This document shows, one piece after another, positions 16,347 through 24,695 of a DNA stretch of 64,000 nt. The notes beneath the pieces are model-generated. The model saw only the letters and a list, made by a program, of their open reading frames with translations, was not told the origin of the DNA and made no database searches. This stretch comes from Larkinella insperata. GTDB taxonomy: Bacteria; Bacteroidota; Bacteroidia; Cytophagales; Spirosomataceae. The translations under genes and the position numbers were made by a program. Each line of letters opens with the position of its first letter. Position 1 is the first letter of the stretch. The stretch lies in contig NZ_CP110973.1 in assembly GCF_026248825.1 (NCBI RefSeq), positions 3,989,501 through 4,053,500 of the forward strand, read 5' to 3'.

Positions 16347-17285
16347 ATGATTCAACGTCGCGATTTTGTCAAATCAACATTAGGGCTGGCTGGTGCAACC
16401 CTTGCCGGAAATGCTCTGGCTGCTAATGAGTCCTCACAACCGCAGACTATGGCTAAAAACCAATTCAAATTGTTGTATGCCCCCCACTTCGGGATGTTTA
16501 CCAACAGCGCCGGCAAAGACCTGATCGACCAGCTTAAGTTCATGGCAGATAACGGCTTCAAGGCGCTGGAAGACAACGGGATGATGGGTCGGCCGGTTGA
16601 GGAGCAGGAGAAAATCGCGAAAGAAATGGCCCGGCTTGGAATGAAAATGGGCGTCTTTGTGGTCGATAAAGGCGGCAACGGGGCCAATACCCTGGCCGCC
16701 GGAAAAAAGGAGTACATTGATATTTTTCTGAATGGCTGTAAAAAAGCCGTAGAAGTGGCCAAGCGGGTCAATGCCAAATTCATGACGGTGGTGCCCGGCG
16801 ATTTCCAGCGCGATCTGCCCATCGGTATTCAAACCGGTAACGTCATTGACGCCCTGCGCCGGGGCGCCGAGATTCTGGAGCCCCACGGTCTGACAATGGT
16901 GTTGGAACCGTTGAGCGATACGCCCAACCTGTTCTTACGCACCTCCGACCAGACCTACGAGATTTGCCGGGGTGTCAACAGTTCGGCCTGCAAAATCCTG
17001 TTCGATGTGTACCACATGCAAAAAAACGAAGGTCATATCATTCCGCACATCAACTGGTGCTGGAGCGAAATTGGCTATTTCCAGATTGGCGACAACCCCG
17101 GCCGGAAAGAACCGACAACGGGCGAAATCAACTACAAAAACGTTTTCAAGCACTGTTACGACAAAGCCAAAGCCAGCAACCAAGAGTTTATCTGGGGCAT
17201 GGAGCACGGCAACGCCTATCCCGGCAAAGAAGGCGAAATGGCGCTGATCAAAGCCTACGTCGAATCAGACAGCTTCGCGGTTTAA
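16347..17285 (+). CDS. Tat-exported hydroxypyruvate isomerase-like TIM barrel
   Basis: 312-residue TIM barrel of the hydroxypyruvate isomerase (Hyi) group. It starts with a twin-arginine-type leader (IQRRDFVKSTLGLAGATLAG). Family motifs include LEPLSDTPN, LFDVYHMQ and the characteristic FQIGDNPGRKEPTTGEINY, with a final EHGNAYPGKEGE. Cytosolic Hyi interconverts hydroxypyruvate and tartronate semialdehyde. The exported relatives in this phylum probably act on oxidised sugars instead. It begins 15 bases after the PVC-type cytochrome and ends before a terminator, so the three genes 12165-17285 form a likely operon. Confidence 0.88.
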   Translation: MIQRRDFVKSTLGLAGATLAGNALAANESSQPQTMAKNQFKLLYAPHFGMFTNSAGKDLIDQLKFMADNGFKALEDNGMMGRPVEEQEKIAKEMARLGMKMGVFVVDKGGNGANTLAAGKKEYIDIFLNGCKKAVEVAKRVNAKFMTVVPGDFQRDLPIGIQTGNVIDALRRGAEILEPHGLTMVLEPLSDTPNLFLRTSDQTYEICRGVNSSACKILFDVYHMQKNEGHIIPHINWCWSEIGYFQIGDNPGRKEPTTGEINYKNVFKHCYDKAKASNQEFIWGMEHGNAYPGKEGEMALIKAYVESDSFAV

Positions 17286-17324
17286 TGTAGTGCGGCTTTA
17301 GGCCATTAGAAGAGGGGACAATCT

Positions 17325-17357
17325 AAAAAGCCCGGCCAAAAGGTCGGGCTTGCTTTT
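17325..17357. terminator. Terminator between convergent genes
   Basis: GCCCGGCC and GGTCGGGC (one mismatch) form a stem with an AAAA loop, flanked by A and T runs. It can serve both the isomerase operon and the convergent CBM48 gene. Confidence 0.8.
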
Positions 17358-17375
17358 TCCAACAGGCTGAGCCAA

Positions 17376-17687
17376 TTACAAAGCCACCACGGAGTTGTCG
17401 TCGGATGAAACACCGCTGCCAATGAATTTGTCGGCTTCCGGATCGTTCAACCATTGGTCACCATCAATCAGATAACGGAATTGCGTCTCCTGACCTACGG
17501 GTAATTCGACAGTGGTTTTATAAGATCCGTCTTTTTGTTTTTTCAGAGGAGTAGCCGACGCGTCCCAGCCGTTAAAATCACCAACTAGAGCGACCTCTTT
17601 TGCGCCATTAACAGCGTCAGCAGGCAGCGTAAACGTTACTTTGCAAATTGTAGGCTTGCTTTTTACATACTGTTTTGCAAGTGCCAT
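17376..17687 (-). CDS. CBM48/AMPK-type glycogen-binding domain protein
   Basis: 103-residue cytosolic protein consisting of a single early-set (CBM48 / AMPK beta glycogen-binding) domain. The diagnostic segments are VALVGDFNGWD, the PLKKQKDGSY turn, the VELPVGQETQFRYLIDG strand and WLNDPEAD. Stand-alone copies of this domain are frequent in Cytophagales and are thought to bind alpha-glucans such as glycogen, possibly targeting partner enzymes. No glycogen enzyme lies next to it here. It is a single-gene unit, convergent with the isomerase operon. Confidence 0.9.
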   Translation of the reverse strand: MALAKQYVKSKPTICKVTFTLPADAVNGAKEVALVGDFNGWDASATPLKKQKDGSYKTTVELPVGQETQFRYLIDGDQWLNDPEADKFIGSGVSSDDNSVVAL

Positions 17688-17936
17688 ATCGAGTAGAGTG
17701 TTTGGTTTACGGGTGTAAATTTATATGAAAAGATAAGTAATGCAATGGTAATCAAACTATTAAATCCGAGCTTTCTGGTAATTGTTCTATTTCTAGAAGC
17801 AATAATTTAAAAAGTCGAATCAAAACAAGTTTTTTTCATAAAACCATACTACAAAAAAAATGTTTGCCCCGCCCCAGCTCCCTTCTCTTCTTAAGGACCT
17901 GATTTGACCGGCAAAGGTTGCATCCGGTCGCTTTCG

Positions 17937-20234
17937 TTAATGAATCGTATACCGAACCCCCAGAAAACCGCGTATTCCCTGGTTGGGCGCAAATACGTAG
18001 TTGGGATCGAACGTCAGCCGGTAAGGATTGTCCGGTGTGGCCACCACCTGGCCGTCAGCGCCGAATACCACCCGTTTGTCGAACGGGTCGTTGGCCCGGG
18101 CGATGCTGTTGGCCGGAGGGGTGAAATTCAGCAGGTTTTTTACTCCGCCGTAAATTTCAAATCCATTGTCGAACCGTTTGGTTACCTGGATGTTTTGAAT
18201 GCTCCAGGTTGGTGAGTATTCGGGGCGCGGGTCGTCGGAACTCAGCAACGGGAGCCGCATGGGACCGTACAGATTCCCCGTATAATCAGCCGAAAGCCCC
18301 CGCCCAAAATCGTAAGAAACCGTCCAGGTTCCCGTAATCCGTTCGGTCAGCAACTGACGCGTCTTGACGGGTTGCCCGTCGGCCCCGTCTTCCACTTTGT
18401 ACACATCCATGAGCGTAAAACCGGCGTTTACTTTCAGCGGGAACGTGAAACTGGCGTCCAGGTTAACGCTCAGACCTTTCGACGTTGAGTGGCCTTTCAG
18501 GTTATCGAAGAAGATTTTATTGGGGTCGGTATCGTAATCGGCAATGATCCGGTTGGTGAAGTAAGTATAAAACAGCGATGCGTCGATGTTCAGAAAACCG
18601 CTCCCGAATACCAGCAGCTTCGTATAATTAAGGTTAACGTTCCAGCTTCGTTCGGGCTTCAGTTCATCTTCCACCACCACCTGCCGGGCACCGGTCAGGG
18701 CCGCGTGATCTTCCGTAAACAGGTTGACCACCCGGTAACCCGTCCCGGCATTGAGCCGGATCACGTTGTCTTTGTTGGGCGACCATTTGTACGAAAACCG
18801 GGGCGTCAGGATGTTGCCGTGCCGGGAGTTGTAATCGTAGCGCACCCCGATCAGGAGCTTATGCTGGTCGTTAAACGTAAATTCGGGCTGGGCGAAAATC
18901 CCGGGCAGCAGCGTCCGGTCGGGCTGGTTGACGGGCCGGAGCGAATCGCCCGACTGGGTTGCCGGGGTGCTGTCGTCGTAAAAGGTAGAGCGGAAGGGCG
19001 TCCCGACCAGCAGGCTGACGTGGCGGTTGAATTCTTTGTTCCAGAGCAGTTGGGCGAAGAAAATCCGCTGGGTGGCTAAAAAGGGCGTTGTGCCGTAAAC
19101 CGAGTTCTGCTGGTGGCTGTTAAACGATGATTGCAGGGTAATATTTTCGGTGGTGGGCAGTTGATACGCCCCGATCAGTTCCAGGCGCTTGGTAAAAATA
19201 CTTTCGGCGTACAGGCTGTCGGTGCCCCGCAGGCTGCGATTCCAGTTGGTTTGGCCGCCCCAGCGATCTTCGTAAAAATACCGGGCCACGATGCTGGCCA
19301 GCCGGTTTTCTTTCCGCTCAAACTGCCACTTGTTGAACACCGAAATCCGGTGTTGCAGGGTTACATCCGTAAAACCGTCGCCGTTTTTATCGAACGGCCG
19401 CTGGTAATTATAATAGTTTAGCCCCACCAGCGAGTTGGCGGCTCCGGCCCGGAATTTTACGCCCAGGTCCGCGTTGTATTCCTGCCAGCTTGTTCCGAAG
19501 ACATCGGCCGTCAGCACGGGTGCTTTCAACGGGTTTTTCGTAATGATGTTGATCAGACCGGCCACGGCTTCCGAACCGTACAGCGTTGAAGCCGGACCTT
19601 TTACCACTTCGACCCGCTCTACCAGCGAGTTGGGGATGCCGGATAAACCGTACACCGTTGACAGGGAACTGACAATGGGCATCCCGTCGAGCAGCACCAT
19701 CGTATACGGTCCCTCCAATCCGTTGATGTGAATGTCGCCGGTGTTGCAGACGTTGCAGTTGAGTTGTGGCCGCACCCCATTGATGTTTTGCAGGGCGTCG
19801 TAGATGTTGGGCGTCGGGTTTTTCTGGAAAAATTTGGGTGTGTAAATCTCGACCGGAACGGGGCTCTCCAACTTCGAGACTTCTTTCATGGTGCCCGTTA
19901 TTACCACCTCACCCAGCGTGTTGGCAGCTTCGCGCAGGTCGACGGTTTGGTGGAAGGTCTGCCCGGCTGTCAGCGTAATGGTTTTCTGAAACGTCTCAAA
20001 GCCCACCTGCGACACCACCAGTTGATAGCGCCCCGCCGGAACGCCGGTTAGCTTAAAGACCCCCGCCGTGTCGGTCAGGGCGCCGAAACGGGTTCCTTTC
20101 AGGGCCACGGTGCTCAGTTCGAGCGGTTTTTGTTTGGAATAAACCCGGCCTTCCACCGTGGCGGTTGACTGAGCATAGGCAAATAAGGTACTGCACAATA
20201 GGAGCAATACCGATGCGTATATCGTTTTTTGCAT
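17937..20234 (-). CDS. TonB-dependent receptor
   Basis: Outer-membrane ligand-gated channel, 765 residues. A signal peptide (MQKTIYASVLLLLCSTLFAYAQ) is followed by a carboxypeptidase-regulatory-like domain (about 25-105), then a plug with the MVLLDGMPIVSSLSTVYG and VEVVKGPASTLYGSEAVAGLINIIT signatures. The barrel runs to the C-terminus. A CNVCNTG pair in the plug is unusual and might bind metal. There is no SusD partner, so it looks like a siderophore, heme or metal receptor rather than a glycan one. Upstream on the same strand lie a His-rich membrane protein and a DtxR-like palindrome, which supports metal uptake. The start at 20234 opens the signal peptide. Confidence 0.92.
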   Translation of the reverse strand: MQKTIYASVLLLLCSTLFAYAQSTATVEGRVYSKQKPLELSTVALKGTRFGALTDTAGVFKLTGVPAGRYQLVVSQVGFETFQKTITLTAGQTFHQTVDLREAANTLGEVVITGTMKEVSKLESPVPVEIYTPKFFQKNPTPNIYDALQNINGVRPQLNCNVCNTGDIHINGLEGPYTMVLLDGMPIVSSLSTVYGLSGIPNSLVERVEVVKGPASTLYGSEAVAGLINIITKNPLKAPVLTADVFGTSWQEYNADLGVKFRAGAANSLVGLNYYNYQRPFDKNGDGFTDVTLQHRISVFNKWQFERKENRLASIVARYFYEDRWGGQTNWNRSLRGTDSLYAESIFTKRLELIGAYQLPTTENITLQSSFNSHQQNSVYGTTPFLATQRIFFAQLLWNKEFNRHVSLLVGTPFRSTFYDDSTPATQSGDSLRPVNQPDRTLLPGIFAQPEFTFNDQHKLLIGVRYDYNSRHGNILTPRFSYKWSPNKDNVIRLNAGTGYRVVNLFTEDHAALTGARQVVVEDELKPERSWNVNLNYTKLLVFGSGFLNIDASLFYTYFTNRIIADYDTDPNKIFFDNLKGHSTSKGLSVNLDASFTFPLKVNAGFTLMDVYKVEDGADGQPVKTRQLLTERITGTWTVSYDFGRGLSADYTGNLYGPMRLPLLSSDDPRPEYSPTWSIQNIQVTKRFDNGFEIYGGVKNLLNFTPPANSIARANDPFDKRVVFGADGQVVATPDNPYRLTFDPNYVFAPNQGIRGFLGVRYTIH

Positions 20235-20374
20235 GGTTGTCGTTCGATAAAAAGAAAGAATGTGCGGAAGTGTCAACGCGCCCAAGGACAGCTAGTTACA
20301 GGCCAGCCTTCACCGAGGTTCGGGACAACGGGGCACGAAAGAAGAATCGCGAGAAGCGACACAACAGGAAGTGA

Positions 20375-20740
20375 CTATCCGACAACCGGCGGACCCCGAT
20401 GGGAGAAGTAAGGAAAGAAATGAGTACTGATCGACTCGTAAAGGTCCAGAAAATAACGCAGCACCGGCACGCTCAGCACCGCGCAGATAAACACCAACGG
20501 CGTTAAGGTATCGTAGAAGGCATTGGCAAAATTATCGAGCCAGAACAGCTCCCCGGTGGTGTGCGTGTTGGGCTGATAGGGGCTGTCGCCAATGGGAATG
20601 TACGGGTGCGCGTGAACGATGATCCGCCCGCTGGCGAGCTTGTGAGCGTGGCGGAAAACGACCGAATTGACCAGCATAAAGCTGAACAGAATCAGCAGAA
20701 TGCGGGCAATTTTCTGTCGATAAACCGGCAACCAGTGCAT
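20375..20740 (-). CDS. His-rich two-helix membrane protein
   Basis: 121 residues, no family assigned. Two membrane helices (about residues 10-28 and 80-97) enclose a loop with several histidines (FRHAHKLASG, VHAHPYIP, NTHTTGEL). The C-terminal tail again has His and Pro (STHFFPYFSHRGPP). The loop is a plausible metal-binding site. It starts 58 bases downstream of a metal-box palindrome and precedes the TonB receptor by 140 bases on the same strand, so the two may form a metal-responsive unit. A role in metal handling is inferred from context only. Confidence 0.65.
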   Translation of the reverse strand: MHWLPVYRQKIARILLILFSFMLVNSVVFRHAHKLASGRIIVHAHPYIPIGDSPYQPNTHTTGELFWLDNFANAFYDTLTPLVFICAVLSVPVLRYFLDLYESISTHFFPYFSHRGPPVVG

Positions 20741-20798
20741 GGCTTTTTATAACAAGTAGAAGCGGAAAACGATACCGTTCGAAACAAATATAGAAAAT

Positions 20799-20820
20799 AA
20801 ATTTAGGCACGTCTAAATTT
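20799..20820. promoter_or_regulatory. DtxR/MntR-like metal box
   Basis: AAATTTAG, six bases (GCACGT), CTAAATTT is a 22-base palindrome with perfect 8-base arms. It resembles the TTTAGGCNNNNCTAAA boxes bound by DtxR-family metal repressors. It lies 58 bases upstream of the His-rich membrane protein and its TonB receptor. Confidence 0.6.
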
Positions 20821-20895
20821 ATTACTGATTGGGACAAATAAACCCTGTTTTCAATCTTTTACTCGGAAAAGCTACTCATCCATTTTCCCGCTGGC

Positions 20896-20903
20896 TATAT
20901 TTG
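20896..20903 (+). promoter_or_regulatory. -7 promoter element TATATTTG
   Basis: Perfect TAnnTTTG element 72 bases before the Gfo/Idh gene. No clear -33 TTG is visible at the usual distance. Confidence 0.4.
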
Positions 20904-20906
20904 ACG

Positions 20907-20951
20907 GGAAGGATGAGGGCCCGCGTCAGCCGCTTCATCGTTCATCATTCC
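20907..20951. repeat. Intergenic stem-loop of the GATGA family
   Basis: GGAAGGATGA pairs with TCATCATTCC (9 of 10) around a loop that contains GGGCCCGCGTCAGCCGC. It lies in the leader of the Gfo/Idh gene. Confidence 0.45.
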
Positions 20952-20975
20952 TGATCCATTATTCCCTTAATTCTT

Positions 20976-22169
20976 ATGCGAAAAATTGCCATGCTGGGTT
21001 CCGGTTTTATTGGCCGGTTCTACGCCGAATCCATCCACGGTCAACGCGGCCGTGACCGTGTGGTGGCCATCTACGCCCGCCGGGAAGAAAGTGCCAAGAA
21101 ATTTGCCACCGACTACGGCTGCTCCATCTGGGCAACGGACATGGAAGAGGTGATTGCTCATCCGGAGGTTGATATGGTGTGCATTGCCCTGCCCAACAAC
21201 CTGCACGAAGCCGCCGTGCTGCTTTGCGCCAAACATAAAAAAGCCGTGGTAAGCACCAAACCGCTGGGCCGCAACGCCGAAGAAGCGCTGCGGATGATGA
21301 AAGCCGTGGAAGAAGCTGGCATTTTTGCCGGTTACCTGGAAGATTTGTGCTATACCCCCAAGTTTCTGAAAGCCCTGGAAAGCGTTAAAAACGGCGCGTT
21401 GGGCCGGATTCTCTGGGCCAAATCGCGCGAGACGCACCCCGGACCGCACAGCGACTGGTTCTGGGACAAGGAGCAGGCCGGTGGGGGGTGTATGCTCGAC
21501 CTCGGTTGTCACTGCGTCGAAATTGCCCGGAATTTTATTGGCAAAGACGTCAGGCCCGTGGAGGTCATGTGCTGGGCGGCTACGCAGGTCAAGCCCATTG
21601 ACGCCGAAGACCACGCCATCGCGCTGGTGAAATACGAAAACGGCGCTATCGGGCAGTTTGAGGTAAGCTGGACATTCCGGGGTGGGATGGACCTGCGCGA
21701 CGAGGTGATGGGAACCGAAGGCACCATCTGGATCAACAATTTTCTGCGGACGGGTTTTGAAATGTTTACCAGCGGCAAAGGCGCCGATTACGTGGCCGAA
21801 AAAGCCGAAAGTACGTCCGGCTGGCTTTTTCCGGTGGGCGACGAAGTAAACGATCTGGGCTACAACCACATGTTTACGGACATGTTCAATGCCGCCGAAG
21901 CAGGCCGTGAACCCGCCGAAACGTTCTACGACGGCTATGTGGTCAACGCCATACTGGACGCGGCTTACCGATCGGCGGAAACCAAGCAGTGGGAACCCGT
22001 TCTGTTGCCGGTCTGGCGGGGGAGGGAAGGGCTGAAACCTGAAGCGACCCTGGTTGATTATGATGAAAATTATTATTTAATCAAAGAGGAAGTTACGCAC
22101 GACGGACGGCATAAGGTTATTCTCAAAGACAAGGAAACCGGCCGGATCCTGGAACGTGATCTTCCCTAG
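20976..22169 (+). CDS. Gfo/Idh/MocA family oxidoreductase
   Basis: NAD(P)-dependent oxidoreductase of 397 residues without a Tat leader, so cytosolic. The N-terminal Rossmann domain has MLGSGFIGRFYAES, and the nicotinamide-region Lys-Pro motif appears as STKPLG in place of the usual EKP. The C-terminal alpha/beta domain has the LDLGCHCVEIA segment expected at the active site. Substrates of the family are sugars, inositols or their keto-derivatives. It may be co-transcribed with the PAS histidine kinase that starts 22 bases downstream, although functional linkage is not obvious. Confidence 0.9.
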   Translation: MRKIAMLGSGFIGRFYAESIHGQRGRDRVVAIYARREESAKKFATDYGCSIWATDMEEVIAHPEVDMVCIALPNNLHEAAVLLCAKHKKAVVSTKPLGRNAEEALRMMKAVEEAGIFAGYLEDLCYTPKFLKALESVKNGALGRILWAKSRETHPGPHSDWFWDKEQAGGGCMLDLGCHCVEIARNFIGKDVRPVEVMCWAATQVKPIDAEDHAIALVKYENGAIGQFEVSWTFRGGMDLRDEVMGTEGTIWINNFLRTGFEMFTSGKGADYVAEKAESTSGWLFPVGDEVNDLGYNHMFTDMFNAAEAGREPAETFYDGYVVNAILDAAYRSAETKQWEPVLLPVWRGREGLKPEATLVDYDENYYLIKEEVTHDGRHKVILKDKETGRILERDLP

Positions 22170-22191
22170 AAAGCCCGTAACCATTACCTGA

Positions 22192-23832
22192 TTGATACCA
22201 TCTCCTCCTGTGGCCGGTTCATCGAAGCTGGTCTTTACGCATCTGCCTCAATTTGCTAAATTTCTGCTGGATAATCACCTGGCGGACTTTAGCCGGGAAT
22301 TGCTGCGCCTGTACCGGCAGGTAGACATCCCAATCCTGGCTTTTTACAAAGACCTGCCGCCCGAACAACTGATTGAAATCCTAAACGATTCGTCCGTGAA
22401 ACTGCTCACGGCTTTTGTTGAAAACCGGGCCGGTCAGCACATTGAGGCCACCCTGCAACGCTGGGCGCTCGATCAGTTGGGTCAGGTTAGGCGCGACCAG
22501 ATTGCTACGCAGGACATTGCTCTGATGGGATACGTCCGCAAGCAAGGCTTTCTCACTTTCCTTCCCCGTTACACCGTCGATCCGGTCGAAATGGTTGGGC
22601 TGATCCGGGAAATGGACGCCTATACGCTGGAGCTTTCCAACAATGCGTTTGGGCTGTACATCAATCTTTTGCAGGAGAAGATTGATGCACAGGTCCATTT
22701 TATCCGAAAAATTACGGATGCCGCTCCGGCCATCATTGCTACCTACCACATCCAAACCGGAGAGTACCAATACATCAGCCGGGGTTTCGAGATGTTGCTG
22801 GGCTATTCTCAGGAGCGGGTTCTGCGGGAGGGAGTTGATTTTTTGCTGACCATTATTCATCCCGACGATCTGACGAGTCTGCTGGCGGAGAACGCGCAGG
22901 CTTTGGACAAGGCCAATCAGGGACCGGAGGAAGCCCAGGTGTCGGAATTTATATACCGGATGCGGCACCAGAACGGCCATTACCGCTGGTTTCAAACCTT
23001 CGGTACGGTTTTCGACCGCAATGCGCAGGGCCTGGTCGAGCACGTGCTTAACATTTCGATCGACATCACCGACAAGGTGGAGGCCGAGCACCAGGTGGAA
23101 GAAAAGAACCGCCGACTGGAGCAGTCGAACGCCCGTTTGCAGGAGTTTGCCTACATTGCCAGCCACGATCTGAAAGAGCCGTTGCGGAAAATATCCACCT
23201 TCGGCGAGCGGCTGTCGATCAGTCAGCACGACAAAATTGATGCGGAAGGGGAGTTGTATCTGTCGAAGATCATCGACGCGGCCCAGCGAATGCAAACCCT
23301 GATCGGCGATATTCTGTCGGTTTCGTTGATTTCGTCGGACCAGAAATTTGAGCAGCACAGCCTGAAGCAGATTCTGGATGACGTGGTGCAGTCGCTCGAG
23401 CACCAGATTGAACAGGTAAACGCCCGGGTGTACACCGATGAGCTGCCGGTTGTGGCCCTGGTGGCGTCCCAGTTCCGGCAGCTTTTCCAGAACCTGCTGA
23501 CGAATGCCTTTAAATTTGCCCGAAAGGATACGCCCCCCGCCGTCCGAATTACGCACCGTTTTTTACCGCCAGGCAGCGTTCATGCCCTCGGTCTGCCGGC
23601 GATTCGGCCGTATCTGGAGGTGAAAATTGCCGATAACGGCATTGGATTCGATAACCAGCATGCCGGTAAAATCTTCACCATTTTCCAGCGGCTGCACACC
23701 AAAAGAGAATTTGAAGGCACCGGCATCGGCCTGGCTATCTGCAAGAAGATTGTGGAAAACCACGGCGGCATCATCACGGCTGAAGGGGTTCCCAACCAGG
23801 GCGCAACGTTTACCATTGTCATCCCGGCCTGA
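22192..23832 (+). CDS. PAS sensor histidine kinase with RsbR-like N-terminal region
   Basis: 546-residue soluble sensor kinase. Residues 1-165 form an all-helical region resembling RsbR-type/globin-like sensor domains. A PAS domain follows (about 170-300), with the typical YISRGFEMLLGYSQ and HPDDL motifs and a PAC ending DITDK. A coiled coil leads to the HisKA H-box ASHDLKEPLRKI (His325), then the HATPase domain with NLLTNAFKFARK, DNGIGF and GTGIGLAICKK. No ATG is available near the N-terminus: a TGA lies just upstream, so translation starts at TTG 22192 or GTG 22210. No response regulator is adjacent. It ends 2 bases from the convergent GntR gene. Confidence 0.88.
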   Translation: MIPSPPVAGSSKLVFTHLPQFAKFLLDNHLADFSRELLRLYRQVDIPILAFYKDLPPEQLIEILNDSSVKLLTAFVENRAGQHIEATLQRWALDQLGQVRRDQIATQDIALMGYVRKQGFLTFLPRYTVDPVEMVGLIREMDAYTLELSNNAFGLYINLLQEKIDAQVHFIRKITDAAPAIIATYHIQTGEYQYISRGFEMLLGYSQERVLREGVDFLLTIIHPDDLTSLLAENAQALDKANQGPEEAQVSEFIYRMRHQNGHYRWFQTFGTVFDRNAQGLVEHVLNISIDITDKVEAEHQVEEKNRRLEQSNARLQEFAYIASHDLKEPLRKISTFGERLSISQHDKIDAEGELYLSKIIDAAQRMQTLIGDILSVSLISSDQKFEQHSLKQILDDVVQSLEHQIEQVNARVYTDELPVVALVASQFRQLFQNLLTNAFKFARKDTPPAVRITHRFLPPGSVHALGLPAIRPYLEVKIADNGIGFDNQHAGKIFTIFQRLHTKREFEGTGIGLAICKKIVENHGGIITAEGVPNQGATFTIVIPA

Positions 23833-23834
23833 CC

Positions 23835-24566
23835 TCAGAACCGTCCGTGCAGCAGGTAACTGTCGGTGCGGGCGTACAGGGAAGAATAAAAGCTGAAGTC
23901 CGGCCGGTTGGTATCAAGTCGCTTGTCGAGCCGCAACAGGGGCGTATGGATGGCCACATTCAGTTGCCGCGCTAGTTCATCGTCGGCTGGAACGGCCAGC
24001 ACTTTCTGCTCACCTCCTTTCACCAGCAAACCGTATTTGGCCCGCAGTAAATCAAACAGGGAACGGTTTTCCAGCCGCTGGCGTGAGAAACCGGGTAAAT
24101 AGCGGTTGGGTAAACTGATTTTCTCGAAAAAGACGGGTTCTTCGTCAACCGCCCGCAGCCGTTCAAAATAAATAAAACCAACCTTGGTGTCTTCTTCGGT
24201 TGGGGTAAACAAAAAATCGTCCGGAAAAGGGTGCTGCTTGGGTTTGGTCAAAATAGTCGTGGTCATACCCTCAGCCCGGCTGGCATTCGCCGTGTTGGCC
24301 AGCCGCCCGACAATCGACATTACGCCCAGGCCAATCGGGAGCGGTTGTACGATGCTGCCTTTGCCCTGGTGCTTACGGATGTACCCGTCCTGCACCAGCA
24401 GTCCGAGCGCCTGCCGGATGGTCGGCTGCGTCAGACGGAACTGATTCTGAAGGTCTTTCTCGGACGGCAACAGGTCACCGGCTTTAAAATCGCCCCGGAT
24501 AATCTGCTGGCGCAACGATTCGTAAAGATACTGATACTGCGGAATACGGGTTGGCCGATCGGTCAT
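23835..24566 (-). CDS. GntR/HutC family regulator with UTRA domain
   Basis: Transcriptional regulator, 243 residues. The N-terminal GntR winged helix has PQYQYLYESLRQQIIRG, LPSEKDLQNQF and TQPTIRQALGLLVQDGYI. The C-terminal UTRA ligand domain has FERLRAVDEEPVFFEKISLP and ends YARTDSYLLHGRF. UTRA regulators bind sugars, amino sugars or other small molecules. It is transcribed away from an SDR-ROK-SIS gene cluster and there is a perfect 16-base palindrome between them, so it is very likely the cluster's repressor. The start at 24566 is preferred to 24590 because the family's conserved part starts soon after. Confidence 0.92.
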   Translation of the reverse strand: MTDRPTRIPQYQYLYESLRQQIIRGDFKAGDLLPSEKDLQNQFRLTQPTIRQALGLLVQDGYIRKHQGKGSIVQPLPIGLGVMSIVGRLANTANASRAEGMTTTILTKPKQHPFPDDFLFTPTEEDTKVGFIYFERLRAVDEEPVFFEKISLPNRYLPGFSRQRLENRSLFDLLRAKYGLLVKGGEQKVLAVPADDELARQLNVAIHTPLLRLDKRLDTNRPDFSFYSSLYARTDSYLLHGRF

Positions 24567-24616
24567 AGAGAATGGAAGGTTGGTAGGCAAGTATACAAAA
24601 ATCTCCGCGATCTGAG

Positions 24617-24632
24617 ACTTATTATAATAAGT
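24617..24632. promoter_or_regulatory. Putative GntR operator
   Basis: ACTTATTATAATAAGT is a perfect 16-base palindrome in the divergent promoter region. It ends 2 bases before the -33 TTG of the cluster promoter, so a bound GntR protein could block both genes. Confidence 0.65.
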
Positions 24633-24634
24633 TG

Positions 24635-24665
24635 TTGCAATCCTAGTCTGTAGTTTATACCTTCG
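24635..24665 (+). promoter_or_regulatory. Promoter of the SDR-ROK-SIS cluster
   Basis: TTG at 24635-24637 and TACCTTCG at 24658-24665 fit the Bacteroidota -33/-7 pattern (TAnnTTTG with one change) with a 20-base spacer. It lies 30 bases upstream of the SDR start. Confidence 0.55.
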
Positions 24666-24695
24666 TTTTCGACGTACGATTTTTTTGTTTATTCA

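Noticed and set aside
22381..23556. Antisense open frame of 391 codons in the PAS kinase gene
   Set aside because: The kinase motifs on the sense strand are intact and explain the region.
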